A stretch of DNA of 64,000 bases from Burhinus oedicnemus (lineage: Eukaryota; Chordata; Aves; Charadriiformes; Burhinidae), in assembly GCA_008921705.1 (NCBI GenBank), contig VFFE01007836.1, positions 3,058,360 to 3,122,359 on the forward strand, written 5' to 3'. The translations under genes and the position numbers were made by a program. Under the pieces are notes generated by a model, which did no database searches, was not told the origin of the DNA, and saw nothing but the letters and a program-made list of their open reading frames with translations. This document shows positions 50,839 to 64,000 of the stretch, piece by piece (the stretch's first letter is position 1; each line of letters begins with the position of its first letter).

Positions 50839-52559
50839 AAAGTTGGTAATGTACCATAGTTAAACTGAGAAATTTACCTTCTGTGTCTTTCCGAAGACCC
50901 ACATTCACTTATTTTTTTATTGTATATGCCGAGAGTAATAAAATAAAAATGTTGAATGTTATAATTGTTCCTTACTCCATTGAACCCTCTGTTTCACTAA
51001 ACAGGGATCTTATCAGGTGGATAAGATTCCAAATTTAGGATTTCTAAAAATTCTGCAAACCAGGAGTTCTGTATATGTCAATTCAGATGTAGAACATGAC
51101 ATGCTTCATATAGAATTTAGCTTTTTCAAAATTAAAAATTAGTATATAAATATTTTTAACACATATACAGCTTTCCATTTGTTGCCTCATTCTGTAGTCT
51201 TTTTCATTACATTTGTAGTTTCAGGTATGAAATAATGTGATGACAATATTTTTCTTCCCTCTGCCTGCTTTCCCTTACAGCAGTTTTGAGCATGAGAAGG
51301 CGCATGTTTTGATTGTATTGCAAAAGAAAGATTCCTGGTAAACCAGCTAATGAATTAAAAATAATAGTGAAGGAGGGAACACAGTAGACTCTTCTGGTTT
51401 TGTGCAGCTATATAGACATATTGAAGGTGTAGTACGACAGAAATTAATATATTTTTGTCCTGAAATTACTTGTCTTTTCTACTAGCTAGTAGAGTACCAG
51501 AACAGAAATGGAAGGGAGAAAAGGTGGAAATTCTACAAAAAATAAAATTTATTTGCTCACCGCAAACACTTGTGGACAAATACTCCACTCTGCAACACAC
51601 CAACAGATCATACCAGCTTCTCCTGAAACCCTGTGATAATTACTCAGTCTTTTACTTGCATTTTCTCATTTACTTTCATTTAATTTAATTTTATTATTTA
51701 GTTTCATTTCACACAGTGTCATTTATGATGAAGGATTTGTTTTCTTTGACTTATATTTTAGATTATTATTTTTAATTTTCTTTTTTAAAAGTTTTATCTG
51801 TTTTATACTGGTTCTGCAAGTCCCAAAACTGTAGTCATTATTTGGTAAAGATTGTTAAATAAAAGTGAATTAGTGAATCTTTCACAACTCTCTTATCTCA
51901 TCCCCCATAGTATCTCTCCTGTATTTCATTGCTAGGCTTCTGAGAACAGCAGATTGACCCCGGCATTTTTCAGGTCCACTTTCTGAGATCCTGTCCTTTC
52001 TCATGCCATCTCTTCTCTAAGCCAAGGGTATCAATTCTTATTTTCTGGAAAAAACAGTCAATTTCATTTTTCAGAACACTTAGCTTTCATTTACAGATGC
52101 TAATAAAGAAAAGCTCATGACTTCCTTGCTGAAGAGTAGTACTAACCTTTGTGTAAGGGAGCGCATTCCCTCAGCTCTCGAGCCATTATGTTTCAGGACA
52201 GAGAACAGTCTTTCTTGGTAGCCCCAGTACTAATAATGAGTACTTTCACACTTCAGGCCAAAGACAGAGGAGCACCCATGTGGAACTCTTGTAGGATTAG
52301 CTGCTTACAGGACTGGGGGTTAAGGATTCAGACTGCCTTGATCAAGGCTTGTTAGGGATTCAAAGTAACGTTTTAATGGAGTGCTTCATGATACAGGGAT
52401 TTAGGGAAGTGCTTTCAGTTAACTGCCACTTATTTCTTGTTCTCTCCTCTCAAGCATGCTCCTGGCTCAAGGGGGACATCTCTCTTTGATCAGCTTTGCT
52501 AGGTGGCTTAGATATCAAGCACAGCATAGGTTAATAAATATGATTTTTGAAATGATTAC
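50839..52559. other. No recognisable feature
   Basis: The sequence is T/A-rich around 51660-51800. The segment at 52150-52340 is more complex and could be old repeat, but it was not assigned. Confidence 0.5.
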
Positions 52560-53300
52560 AAAGTTTCCTGGAGTTTGAAGCCAGAAGGGACTCTTAGATC
52601 ATCTATATCAGGTCATTAAGTTTTACCAAGGCTTTATTCTAAACTTAAAGGTGTTCATCAGACCAAAGAATTTTAGACCTCATGAGGTTTAACTATGCTA
52701 TAGGCAAAGACTGGAACTAATCCCTAATGCCCTTGCAATGGTAGGAAATTAATTAGATGAAATATGCCTGGTTGATCCTAGAAAATAATCTTGCTTAGGG
52801 TGCTGAGGAAGGGAAAACAAAAAATAAAGGTCCATCTTCAACTTCTAATCCCTGGATTTTGTTATATCTTTATAATCAGAGATAGAAAGCTCTCCATTAC
52901 TGGAAATCTATTCCTTCTGTAACTACCTGTAAACAGTGATCACATTGCCTTAACTTTATGGTTTTTTAAACCAACTGAATACATCAAACTTCCTAGTCTT
53001 ACATAGCAAAGTTTATTTTCCATTGTCAGGATCATTTTGCTGACTCCTTTTTAAATTCTTTCTAGGATTTCCACCTGCCTTTTGAACTAGATTTTTTCTG
53101 TGATCTTACTACAGCCAGTTCAAGTACCTTATTTGAGGAAGTTGCATACAAAGGAAGTAAAACTTCTCTTTTTACCCTATCTTCTCCTCTATCTCTTCTT
53201 GGATCACATTTGCTATTCATGTGACAGCACTAAACAAATGGGATCATTATCTATGATGACCCCTAAATACATATTGAAGACACAACCTGGGGTAAGCATT
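52560..53300 (-). mobile_element. Ancient CR1-like relic in antisense orientation
   Basis: The stretch opens with GCCAGAAGGGACTCTTAGATCATCTA-like sequence and continues with TGTAAACAGTGATCACATTGCC, CATTGTCAGGATCATTTTGC and ATTTCCACCTGCC-like blocks, in an order that resembles the reverse complement of old CR1 3' regions common in reptile and bird genomes. No reading frame survives. Assignment is from memory of the family and by eye. The boundaries are approximate. Confidence 0.45.
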
Positions 53301-56300
53301 TATCTAGGGAAACTACTCCCGTAATAACTTTAAATTCTATAGTGAAGGAAACAAACATAATCCTCTCCCTTGCCAAGACATCTGTATGAGTAACAAATGC
53401 AGCAACACTAATCGGCTGGCATTTGTAGACACTTTAGAAACTTGCTTGGTTTGATTCATTTTAGCTCTACACTTCTCAGTAGATTTCTTGTTTGATTTGT
53501 TCTGGTAACTGTTAACAATTCTTGGTTTTGCATTGCAATTTTCAGTTCAGCTAGCTTTCCCAACTGCCTGAATCTTTGGTCAGCCACATGTTGATTGACT
53601 TCAATATTTGGTAATAGTATTTCTTATTTATCTGATTTTCCTGATATTATTTGGTATTATAAATAGTATTTTATAGGCTCCGTTATTTTTGTGAATGTGT
53701 GGGCGTTTAACTTTTACTGTGGGCTTTCTGTAGATGTCGTAAGGATTTTTTCCTTTAATGTAAGCTGTTTTGTTGCCTCTTTCCTTTAATGCTAATTGCA
53801 TGTTTCATTGTCACTGTTTAAATGGATGCACTCCTTTCTGTTTCCTGCTAATGGTTGGGGTCAGAATACATTTCTAAAGATTTGGTCTGTCTTTTGAGAT
53901 CTTTGTGAAAGGGAGATGTAGAGAGGAGTTGCTGATACTGATACTGAATTGAAACTTTGGAAGAAATTCTGAATAAACCTGAAATGAAGCCAAGGCTGAA
54001 ACACATTCTAAACACATTCATATGCATGTACCAGGCTCTGAGTATTCTGCAGCAGTCTGAATCTAAGGTCTGGTGCCTTTGTTTTTCTCCTTTGTGTACC
54101 ACATGTTTACTTGGAGATATGCCACCAGGAGCAGAATCTCATTTGATCTCCTAAGATAAGCAATATCCAGTTAGGATGGTGTTTGAAAAGATGGTATCCC
54201 TGGGAAATCTCAGCTGTTTGTTGAGAGTGGCATATTTCAGTATGTGCAATTCTTGCTGAAAATTGAACCTGGCTTTGGTTATGTATTTTAAAAACCTGAT
54301 CTGAATTTGAGTTGCTAGAAATTTTTACATCCAGGTGAGTCTCATGGGAGTGGGTTTTTTTGTGATGCGTAGTTCTGTACTCAATAGAGCAACATCCTGG
54401 AGTTGGTTCAGGGAGTGTCAGTGTCAGTCACACTCTGATTGATGCTGGCATTGGATAACTGTGTGTGTACCCAATTTTGATTAGCTTTGAAGCAGAATAG
54501 AAGGCATACTGCCTTTGATAATCCTTCTAATCCACTCAGACTTCATGTGAGTGACAGGGCAGCTGTTAAGAGTGTGAGAAGCAAACTTGAAATGGTGATA
54601 GAAACTTTCTACTGCATCTCAGCCTTTGTTCGCTCCAGTTTGGATCCTCACCACTGTGTTTTAATTGTGTTCTTAGTGTTTCCAAGTTGCAGTCCTTTCC
54701 AAATGCCACTTGAAGAAGGTACTTGGTCAATGAGCCTGTTTGTACAAGCTGGAATTCTTCCCTTTTTGTACTGCAGCCTCTTCCCTTCCACAAGCACTGA
54801 AATATTTCTTAAAATAGCGAAGATTCAGCTCCATCCATTTGATCTGCAGAAAAGTCAGTATCTGTCTATAAAGCAATACATATATTTCACCATAGGATGG
54901 TTCAGCAAGGATCAGCAAGCTTTCACAGTTATCAACATGGATATACAAAGTTTATACCACATAGCATGGTTGCTTCAGTGAATAACTTACTGATTTCTGT
55001 TTTGGGGTTTTTATGCTTAGTTAATATCTATATGTTTCATTACAACTCTCAGGCTGAGAAAAATTGGAAATAACACTATTTTAAAGCAGATATAAGACTT
55101 GGGCACAGTAAAGGGAAATGAGAAGCCCTGAGTTTATGAAGTCATTTTCATTGTTGTTAAATGGAGATTGCACTGGTGTAGAAGACAGGAATTCACCTCC
55201 AGGAATTTTAGCCATATGCAATTTCATTCATGGATGTGTTGAAAAAGGATTGTCATCCTGCTTTTTGATTCACGCTTCATTCTTTAAAATTGTTAAAAGA
55301 TAATGTGCTAGTCGAAGTGTTACACTTATTAGTGAAATATAATTAAATAGGTATCAAAGGTAGAACAGTTGTCCTCAGTGCCTAGAAGTGAAAAGGAAAA
55401 GCTTTACATCAGGTGTGCTTTTGGTTGTTGAAAGCAGGAATGAAAAAATAGTAGGTGAAGCATTTATGACTTACAGTTCACGTGTGTTTGCAAACCCATT
55501 CAAACTTAATGTGACAATAAATAAACGACTAGCAATCTAGTTCCACTTTCACACATCTTCACTATCTTCATAACCCAGGTTTCTGAATCTTCAGTTTCAC
55601 ATTTATGGCTTTAGGAGAAAATTTCAATATAAAAGTGTCTTTACCTCAGGTGGGTGAGCTTTCTATACCAAGTGAAATAATACTATGGCATTTGAAACCA
55701 GTGGCAGAGGAAGGGGTTAACCAACTGACTTAATTGCCAATGAAGAAACAAGATTTGTAAATCATTAATAATGCTGAGATAATACTTTGAACATATTGCT
55801 GCTTTTTAGAGTTTAAATAACAAAAGCTGTGTCTATTTGGAAGTTTGAAAAAGAGTTAATTATTCTCACTTCATACTTTAGTTCTTAAGTGTATTTATGA
55901 TTCCAGATTACATAGTCCTGTTTGAAAGAGCATTCTGAGAGTATTAAAATGTGTAAGATCATCATCTTTGTACAATTATTGTGTATTTCATTCAAGTAAT
56001 GGTGGGATCTTTTCTCCAACATTAATTAATAAACTCGTTGGTGTTTCTTCTTCAGAACCACGGCTCCCTTCATTACCTAACCATGATGGGAATATAGAAA
56101 ATGACTTGCATTGCGCAGAGCTTTACAAACCCGATCCCATCTTAAGGATTACAACATGGAAATGAGCTATCCATAAATATTAAAAATTATCTGCTTCTCA
56201 CAGATGTTCCTTCTGCTTATTATCTGCAAAATTTCTGGATCAAATGTTCAATATGAATATGTTAGTATCCACTAAAGATTGCTTTTGGCAGCATATGTGT

Positions 56301-59300
56301 TGATATCAGCAGGAAATAAATAGGAAAACATTAAAAGGTATAAAACTTTAAAACAATAGCTTAAAGGTGTTTTATAAACTACAGATGGCTTATATCGTTC
56401 AAGTGGGTGTCTGGTGTAGAATGAGAAAAAGAGAAGACTGGGAAAAAAATGAAAATGACAGGAAATAATGGGTCTCATGCAATATGTTGTATTTAAAGTA
56501 CAGATAAGCAAAATGAAAATTGCTGCTCTTGTACAGATAGTGAGGCTATGCTAACATCTGTGAATAAGAGTGGTCCACCATTTTTTAATATAATACTCTG
56601 TAGAATGAAACTTGTCACTCTGGATCCTCTCCAAAAAGGTGACACAATCAACAATAGATTGATCATTTTTCTGTGCTCACTCACAAGTCTTAGTCGTTGA
56701 CTTTACATAAAGAAAGTGTTCATGTCATGCAGAAGAACTGTCAATCTCTATAAATAAAATGGAAGCTAGATGAAGCAAACTTTCTTTTGTCAAATTATTA
56801 GTATCATTGTTAGCGCCAAAGCTACTGTCTCTCTCTGAGCCAAACAGAATAGATGAAATCTCTTTGCAGAAGAGCCATTTGGAACTGTTTGTTCAGAAGC
56901 TAAATATGGTTGAACATGGGTAGAGTTTACACGTTGCAACATGCCTCTCCTAAAACACCCCAGCACTGTGAACTCATCAATGCAGGCAGTGAGAATGGCA
57001 AAGGAATTAGCACAGCCAGAGGAAAAGAATATCACTGAAAGAGCTAAGAGGAAAGCAAATCACTGGTGTTTTAACGGGCACGCTGGTGTGAGCAGGATGG
57101 AAGGGCTGAGCAGTTACAGTGCTGATAACTGACAGATACCCGGGACTGCATTAATGATAGAAACAACAGCTAGAAGTTGCAAAACAAGACATACATAGTG
57201 GACACAGTGCGGACACTATACATTTAAGAAAATATTGTTTGATAGTGAGACATTTCACTGAAAAAACTTAACTGATGCACCAACATTAATAAAAAAAAAT
57301 AAAAAAAAAAAAGAAATTTGGGTTTTGGGGTTGTTTTAATGATTAAAAAAGATATTCACTTGTTTGGTCATTAAACCTCTGCCACCTATCTAGAGAATGA
57401 AGAGCATCTGCTTCTTTCTCCCAGTAAAATTGCAACACTGGTTATTAGCATCTCGTTACTTTTCATTTTCTTGTTTTCGTTTCCTTTTTGTAAACTGTTG
57501 TGCAGCTTATAACAGCTGCTTTTTTTTACTGTATTATTAAGTGAGATGAGGTGTATGCAGTGTGTAGTCCACAGTTTTGTATACAATTAGGATGATTAAA
57601 AGGCAATGCAGAGTGGTGAAATGACCAATAGCAAAGAGGACCTTGATGATCATCACTGAACTTGAGCAGTTTGTGTTATGATTTGGTGGGACCTCTGTAT
57701 CTTAGACATATTTTTTTTTCTGTATTTAAAGGTCCATGTCCATGGAAGGCCTAAATGAAGTCTGTCACAGAATGCAGCAGCAGCCATTTTCCCTGCTCTC
57801 CTCCTCAAGGACCAGACATTTAATGAACAATTTGTGAAGACCGTACTCTTGTCTGCTGGGTGCTCCTCCAGTGCAAACAAAAGACAAGAATCTGAGCTGT
57901 GGATTTCAGTATTTTATAACCACTTGCTGGGGACTGCTGAGCAAGGTTTTTCCATTTTTTGGGCATTCTTTGAATCCAGCCTTATGAGGAGAGGCAGTTT
58001 AGGTGTCTCAGTGATGGTAATGTTAGCAGTAGTGATTGGATTTACTTCTGTAGAAAATCCTCTAGCAGCTGCGCTGAAGGAGAATTTCCTTTTATTAGCT
58101 GACAATACATCATGTCTTCTGATCTCCAGTTCCTACAGGGAGGCAACAGTTTACTTCCCTCACTTTAACAAAGTATTCTGCTCTATTAACTGAATATGAC
58201 ATCTAATCAGTGTTTTATACAAGTCAGAGAAGACACTTTTGACCCAGTGCATAAGGCCAGTGAAAGAACGGGGAGTTAGTCATGTGCCACTGAAGTCTCA
58301 CTGTGCCAACAAAATAGCACTTACCTGGTGTTTAATAGTTGCTCTCTGCTGGGAATCAGTCTCACCATAAGACCTCTTCTCAAATACTGTTCAGTCTGCT
58401 CACCTTTCTGTATCATCAATGGTTTCACCAGCTTGCAGGATCACTTGGGGAAAAAAAAAAAAGGAGTCCATAGCAGTTGCATTTATGATGTAGAGTCCTC
58501 ACATCCTGGTAAGTGGTTGTTGGGATAGTCTTTTCAGACTAGAGCCTCTTAGTCCAAGTCTTCATCACAGAAATGCTAGAAAGTAACCAAGCTGCACACT
58601 TGAGACTGGAGCAATTGTTGCTTAGGCATTAACAGCCACAAAGGCTCAGTGCCCACCTAATGCTCAGATAAAGCTCCCTACATTAGGAGTTGTGCTACAG
58701 GTTATTTAAGAGAGACACACTGAGATATACACAAGGATACACAGTATACCTAACCTGCTTCTAGAAGACAATCAAAGTTGCAGCTTCAAAGAAATAATAA
58801 TGCCCAAAGGATTTCATCTGTAGTTACGCTTTGGACAGGTGATACAATTTCAAAGGTGAAATTGTTATTTACGAGAACCTCTGTCCAAGTGGTAGGTTTA
58901 CTGAATTCCACAGGTAGAAACAGTACAAGCAAAACAAGTGTTTGTCGATATAAAGCTTTTGCAAATGTTCTCCAGAGAAAGGCCTTTGGGTTAGTTTAGT
59001 CAGGCAAAGCTGTCAATGGATTTGATGGAAAGGTACTAAATTCCACATTTTACCATTGTGAAAAAAAAAAAACCCAACAATATTTGAGGGTAAGACAAAG
59101 GTGCAAATGGGACATAGAGAAAAGAGGTTTCATTTTTAAAATACTGGAAAAAATAATGTTAAAACTGCTTTGAAAATTACTTTGAGGGGGTTGGGGGTTG
59201 GGAAGTGCCCCATGCTTGCTTTCAGGAGTCCTAGATTGTTTGGCTCTGACTATATACGGCAAGTCAGGTGCTTTCTAGTAAATCCCAATCCCGGTATCCC

Positions 59301-62300
59301 AATAATACAGACAAGCAGACTTGCTGGAGAGCACCATGACTGCTAGCTGGTCTGTATGTCTGCATTCCCTGCTGAAGGAAAACCATGGTGTGGTAGGTGG
59401 GGAATGGCCTATGACTACGTCTCATGCCCCTTTGCAGTTAAAACATAGCTGGGATTCTACATCTGGACCCAGGAGCTTATGAGCTCTCTCTTGTTTAGAC
59501 TGAGTGAATCAAACAGCCACACTTAAAATTATTTTTGTATATTCATAGCTTTTATATAATCCATGAGTGACAAAAATCACTGAATACTACACTCACTTAA
59601 TGTTGTACAATATGTTCTCTTTTCTCATGCTACTCAAAAAAGAATTCTTTACAGGTAATTGAGCTATAAGTATATGGCAAATACACGATATGGTAAATGT
59701 TCCATTCCTTGTCAAAGGCAAGATATACAGTAGGCTGGTTAAAAATTCTGACCTGTGATCTTTGGAATAATAATAATTTTATACAGTTAATAACATTTTC
59801 AAAATGCTGAACAAAAAGGACAAGTTAACAAAAAATCTCATACAAGTTACCTCATATTATTTCATTCTCTTAGTAATTTCATGTTTGCAGCCAATTCAAT
59901 ACACCATACTACATTCTCTGAAATGCCTTCCCTGGAATTCAGTCTTACAGATGTATTGTTTTAATGGCAATTAATGTTACATTGTGCGTGGCTTTTTGCT
60001 TTTATCATCTGGGTTCCAGTTTTCTAACTGCAGTTTATACAGGCATGGAACTGGGGCTCTTTAAACTTACAAAATAAAAAAAATTAAAAAAAAAAGCAGA
60101 AGGCTTTTATTTAAGTGGAATGAAGGTTAGAGGGATCTATTTCTGTAACAAGAACAAGTGGAGGATACAGACAATGTAGACTGACCTTGCTTATTCAGTA
60201 TGTAGTTAAAGCACAGACCTGCAGATAAAGAACTAGAGTGTCTTATGGTAAATGCCTCTGTTCTGGAATTGTTTTTTACTGTCAGTCATTACTTTTCTAT
60301 TCTCAGATTCAAGGCGCCTTCTGCCTTCAGGCACTTAAGGGAGAATCCTGATGCCCCAGAATCCGTGACCATCATTGACTTCACTATCTCACAAAACACA
60401 GCTTAAAACATGACATATATGCTTTCTTGTACAGCTTTTGATTCATACTTTAACACAAAGCTTCCTCTTATTTAGTGATTCTTAGGACTTTTGGGGACAG
60501 ATTCTCAACACTTCTCCTGCCTGCAGCACTGCTTTAGCAGAATAAAGAACGAGGAAAGTTCTCCCTATTAAACTGTAGGGCACAGACCCATCAGAGCTGT
60601 GTTTAGGCTCTGAACTGAGCCTGTTTGCAATGTCGTTACCCTCCTTGCAATCAGTGAGGAGATCTGGATGCCTCCGAAGATCCATTCAGATCCAAAGAAT
60701 GATGCATCAGCACTTGGTAACATCTCCATCTACTCACTGATTTTAGAGGCACATTGTGGCAAATCGACAACTTAGAAGCCCCAAGTTTAAGGTCTACCTA
60801 CCTAAGTCTAGTGTGATGAGATATGAGGGTGAAAACATCATAGCATATTAACTGCAAAAGTCTTTGTAGAGGAATTGTGGTCAGTACCATTTAAAACAGC
60901 ACTGGATGCTTCATACTCTAAAGCATTTCGTCCCCCAGCCAGATGCAGGAGAACATTGTAAAATTTCAATATCCTGGAGCACAAATGCAACATTTATCAC
61001 ATGATTATAATTTGATCCTATCTCAGCTATGTGAAGTGTTTAGCATTTCTTTTCAAAATATCACAAAACTTTCATGCAAAGTCTTCTATAAGTTTCCAAT
61101 TGAGTTTATTCACTTTTAGTCATATTAAAACCTTGCCAAAAATAGCTCTGTGCATATTGTAGGTACCATGAAATCTGATAAATCTCATTGTCATGATATT
61201 ATAACACTGCTATGAAGACAGAGTGGGAACATCTGTGATTATTAAATTGTGTTATTTTTGAAGGCATTCTGGATAACATTTACGAGTGTTACAGAACTGC
61301 GCCAAATCGAAACACCCTCGAGCTGAAAAATTGATTTCCTTGGAGCTACTGCACGGAAACATGAGGCTATAGCACATTAAATGTTGACTTTCATGTATTA
61401 GACTGTTTTGCAGGGGTTCAGAGGCTTCTGATAATAGCTGATGGTTCCTTATAAATACATTGAGATTTTTAAAAGGGAACATTTTAAATGTGATTCTTCA
61501 TCTGTATTGTAATCAAAGATTGGTTGTGTTCCCCAAAATAAGGTACACAAAGAAGAGCGTTTCACTGTCAAAACACAAATGAAAAAAATGTCCCATGTAT
61601 GAAAAAAAAGTCAGTTTCACATTTTTTGTATTAATGCACAATTCAGACAACACAGATAGTAACAGGCATTTCAATAGCTTCAGAATCCATTTGAAATTCA
61701 TATAAATTGGACAAATACTCTACACTGCTTCTATATAAGTGATATTTTTTCTGAATAGAGATGGAATAAAGTATGAGTCTTAATATACTCTGAGTAGATG
61801 TAAACCCAAGAGTTCAGCTCAATTCTGTCTCCTGATCCAGAAGATACCATGCCAAGACAGAATTAAATTAAGCAGCCCATGGTAGCTTTTCAGGCACTGT
61901 GCTCTTTTTCTGATTAAAGCTGAAGGTGAGGTTGTTGTACTGTGAGGTTGCTAAGGAGCCTGATATTTTTAACTGCTAATCCAGTGGGAAGTTTGCCCCT
62001 AAATTTCAGAATTTGAGGTGAAAATAGTAGGTTTTGCCATTAAAAATGTAATTTTGTCCTTGTTTCTTGCCTCGTTCATTAAAAATTACATCTGGATAGG
62101 AAGGTATTTTCCAGTCCAATAAGGATTTTTGAGGTCACGGGCTTTCCTATCTTGTTAGAAGAAAAGGTAGGCCTGAATTTTCCATAAAACAAACATTCAA
62201 AAAGCAATTAAAATTACCTCAGTCAAAATAATTTAGATAGTTTGATAATTTCAGTTCACCTTCAACATTTTTAATTTTCCCTGTTTGACTTTATGCAATA

Positions 62301-64000
62301 TACTTATATTTTAGAAAAATCAATTCAGCTGAGCTATTTGTTAAACTTATAACAAAAATAAAGATTTTAAGTAGTTATGATGCTTCATTTTTCCCCTAAG
62401 TAAATTTACTTACACATGTGTAAGGACAGCAAAAAGTTTATCTTTAAAAAATGCAGACTGGACAAAACTATCATAAAGGTATACTGACAGGCTTGAGTCA
62501 TTTTTTCTGATCCTATAATAAATTGTCAAATGTTTCTTTGCACTGCTATAGAAATGGTGATATCAGAGATGACTACATTTCAACAGAATGAGGGAGATGG
62601 TGCTGAACATTCAGTCTGAAGAATACTCCGTAGATTAAGACATATGCTTTGTGATGAATGCATTTGTAAAAATGACACTACATTATCTGTGCTTTTCCCA
62701 TGTTGTTTTGAGTGCAACTTGATATTTTTACATAATAAGCTTCTGCAAGGCAATTCTGCTCAGCTACTGAAGGCACAATTTCTGATAGCAGAATCCCAGA
62801 GTTACATTAACAGCCCACAAGGTAAGAAAAGCATTGTTGTTACTCCAACCATAGTGAGGAAAAAATCCCATCTAGTACAGTAGTGGCTTTAATGATACTG
62901 TCCTTACATTGTGCCCTTAAAAATATTCTCAACTCTTGTATCTCCAAAATTATTCTTTAATTCAATCAGGAAAAGGAGAGGCATTAGTTACAATTATCTG
63001 TTCCTGCTCTGTCTGGATTCATCCTGAGATAGTATCGTATATAGCTGCTGTTTCAATCACATTCTCTAAATGGGTCTTTTTATAACAACTTAAACCTAAA
63101 CATCTGGTCATCAGGTAGTCTGGAGCAGTGCCCTTGGCACGTTTTTGTGTTTTTAGTTAAACAAATGCATTGGGGTCACCTGCATGCATCGCAGAGGCAA
63201 GCAGAAACCTTTGCTTTCGTTCTTTCCCATAAGTATTGGTACAAATTGGCACAGATTTGTGCATATTTTAATGTACAGAGCAAGAACAGTTTAAGCGTAT
63301 GACAAAGAACATAACTTCCTCTCAGTTTACAACATTTCCTCCTGTGAGGCAAGATACCTATCGTGCCTAGATTCCTGTTGCCTCACTGAATTTTGATTTA
63401 TTTTAGCAAGGTAATAAGGCAACATTCTTGGCTGGAAAACACAAACACACTTTCTAGATTGTGTCTGTGTTGAACCAATTCAATTCTTTAAATCCTGAGG
63501 CAGAAGAATTTGGCTGTTTGTTCCTGAAGTTCCACAACAGAGAACCATAAAAGCATGGATGTTTCTGGTGCATCAAAACTGTATTGATTGCATTTAATTA
63601 AGAAGTACTGCTGACTTTCATCCTGAATTGGGACATCTTTCTCTTTCAGTATGTGAGAACAGGACATATGAATTTGTGTGTAGATGAGTGTAAAGGGCAA
63701 TAACAGTCACAACACACAGTGGTGAAAATAATCATATAAGAAATTATAGAGCATGAGATAAAATGTTGCAAATTATTTTCAATTCATCCCAACCTCCTGA
63801 TCTGCCTCCTGTGTGTTAACCCCATTCCCCTGGAACTTAATGCAAGATTGCAAACTCTTAGCAGTTTAAAGCAATTCAGTCACTGTGTTTCTCCCCCTTT
63901 TCTACAAATTAGAAATCTCTTCACAAAATGTGTGCCTGTTCAAGGCCAGAAGCAGATTATGCTGTGGGATAGTCTAGAGTCTCTTTATCTTAAAACCCTG
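53301..64000. other. Intergenic or intronic sequence without recognisable genes
   Basis: The longest frame not from CR1 is here: 164 codons at 54487-54981 on plus, starting at TTG and without a recognisable domain. A-runs occur at 57291, 58449 and 59060, and a G-rich patch at 59185-59203. No LTR, CR1 tail or RNA gene was seen. Confidence 0.55.
57289..57312. repeat. A-rich simple repeat
   Basis: Two A runs separated by single T bases precede GAAATTTGGGTTTTGGGG. This is probably a simple repeat or the end of an unrecognised retroelement. Confidence 0.7.

Noticed and set aside
54487..54981. 164-codon plus-strand frame, the longest outside CR1
   Set aside because: It starts at TTG, has irregular composition with no domain or conserved motif, and is overlapped by similar-length frames on the other strand.
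59185..59203. Possible G-quadruplex (GGGGG, GGGGG, GGG)
   Set aside because: Only three clear G runs of three or more are adjacent. A fourth would need splitting a run, so support is weak.

Overview
The window looks like AT-rich, CpG-poor, non-coding DNA from a bird. The avian assignment rests on its repeats. There is a 3.3-kb CR1 LINE with the usual bird 3' end (a 'ttggactagatgatgtccagaggtcccttccaac'-type tail followed by ATTCTATG/ATTCTGTG-like 8-mers), a second short CR1 tail near 29.9 kb, and two solo LTRs beginning TGTCCTGGTTTGAGG, in the style of bird ERVL LTRs, each with a 5-bp target duplication. I found no host protein-coding gene, tRNA, rRNA, CpG island or CRISPR array that I could support. 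The only reading frames with recognisable protein content belong to CR1.

Layout. 1-31 kb is unique-looking intergenic or intronic sequence with scattered poly-A/T and GT-rich tracts, a perfect 13-bp inverted repeat at 14.4 kb and a CR1 tail fragment at 29.9 kb. At 31.2-31.6 kb there is a degenerate tandem array of about five ~75-bp units. At 32.1 kb and again at 37.4-37.75 kb there are decayed segments resembling tRNA-related repeats. 38.75-42.82 kb is a nested insertion: a solo LTR (target duplication CACCT) interrupted by a 5'-truncated CR1 that has its own likely 10-bp duplication. 42.8-50.1 kb is again unique-looking, with a second degenerate array (45.6-46.15 kb, units of about 53-70 bp) and a neighbouring stretch that could be a conserved regulatory element. 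A second solo LTR of the same family and orientation (50.15-50.83 kb, duplication AGATG) follows. At 52.56-53.3 kb lies what looks like a very old, reversed CR1 relic. The rest, to 64 kb, shows nothing beyond low-complexity tracts.

How it fits together. Nothing here works as a gene cluster. The history reads as two independent ERV insertions that each collapsed to a solo LTR, followed by CR1 retrotransposition into the first one. The CR1 copy keeps its endonuclease and reverse-transcriptase active-site motifs but is dead: 5'-truncated, with one stop in the ORF1 remnant and one frameshift plus two stops in ORF2. The less explained signals are the two divergent tandem arrays and the tRNA-like relics. 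All family assignments were made by eye, without database searches.
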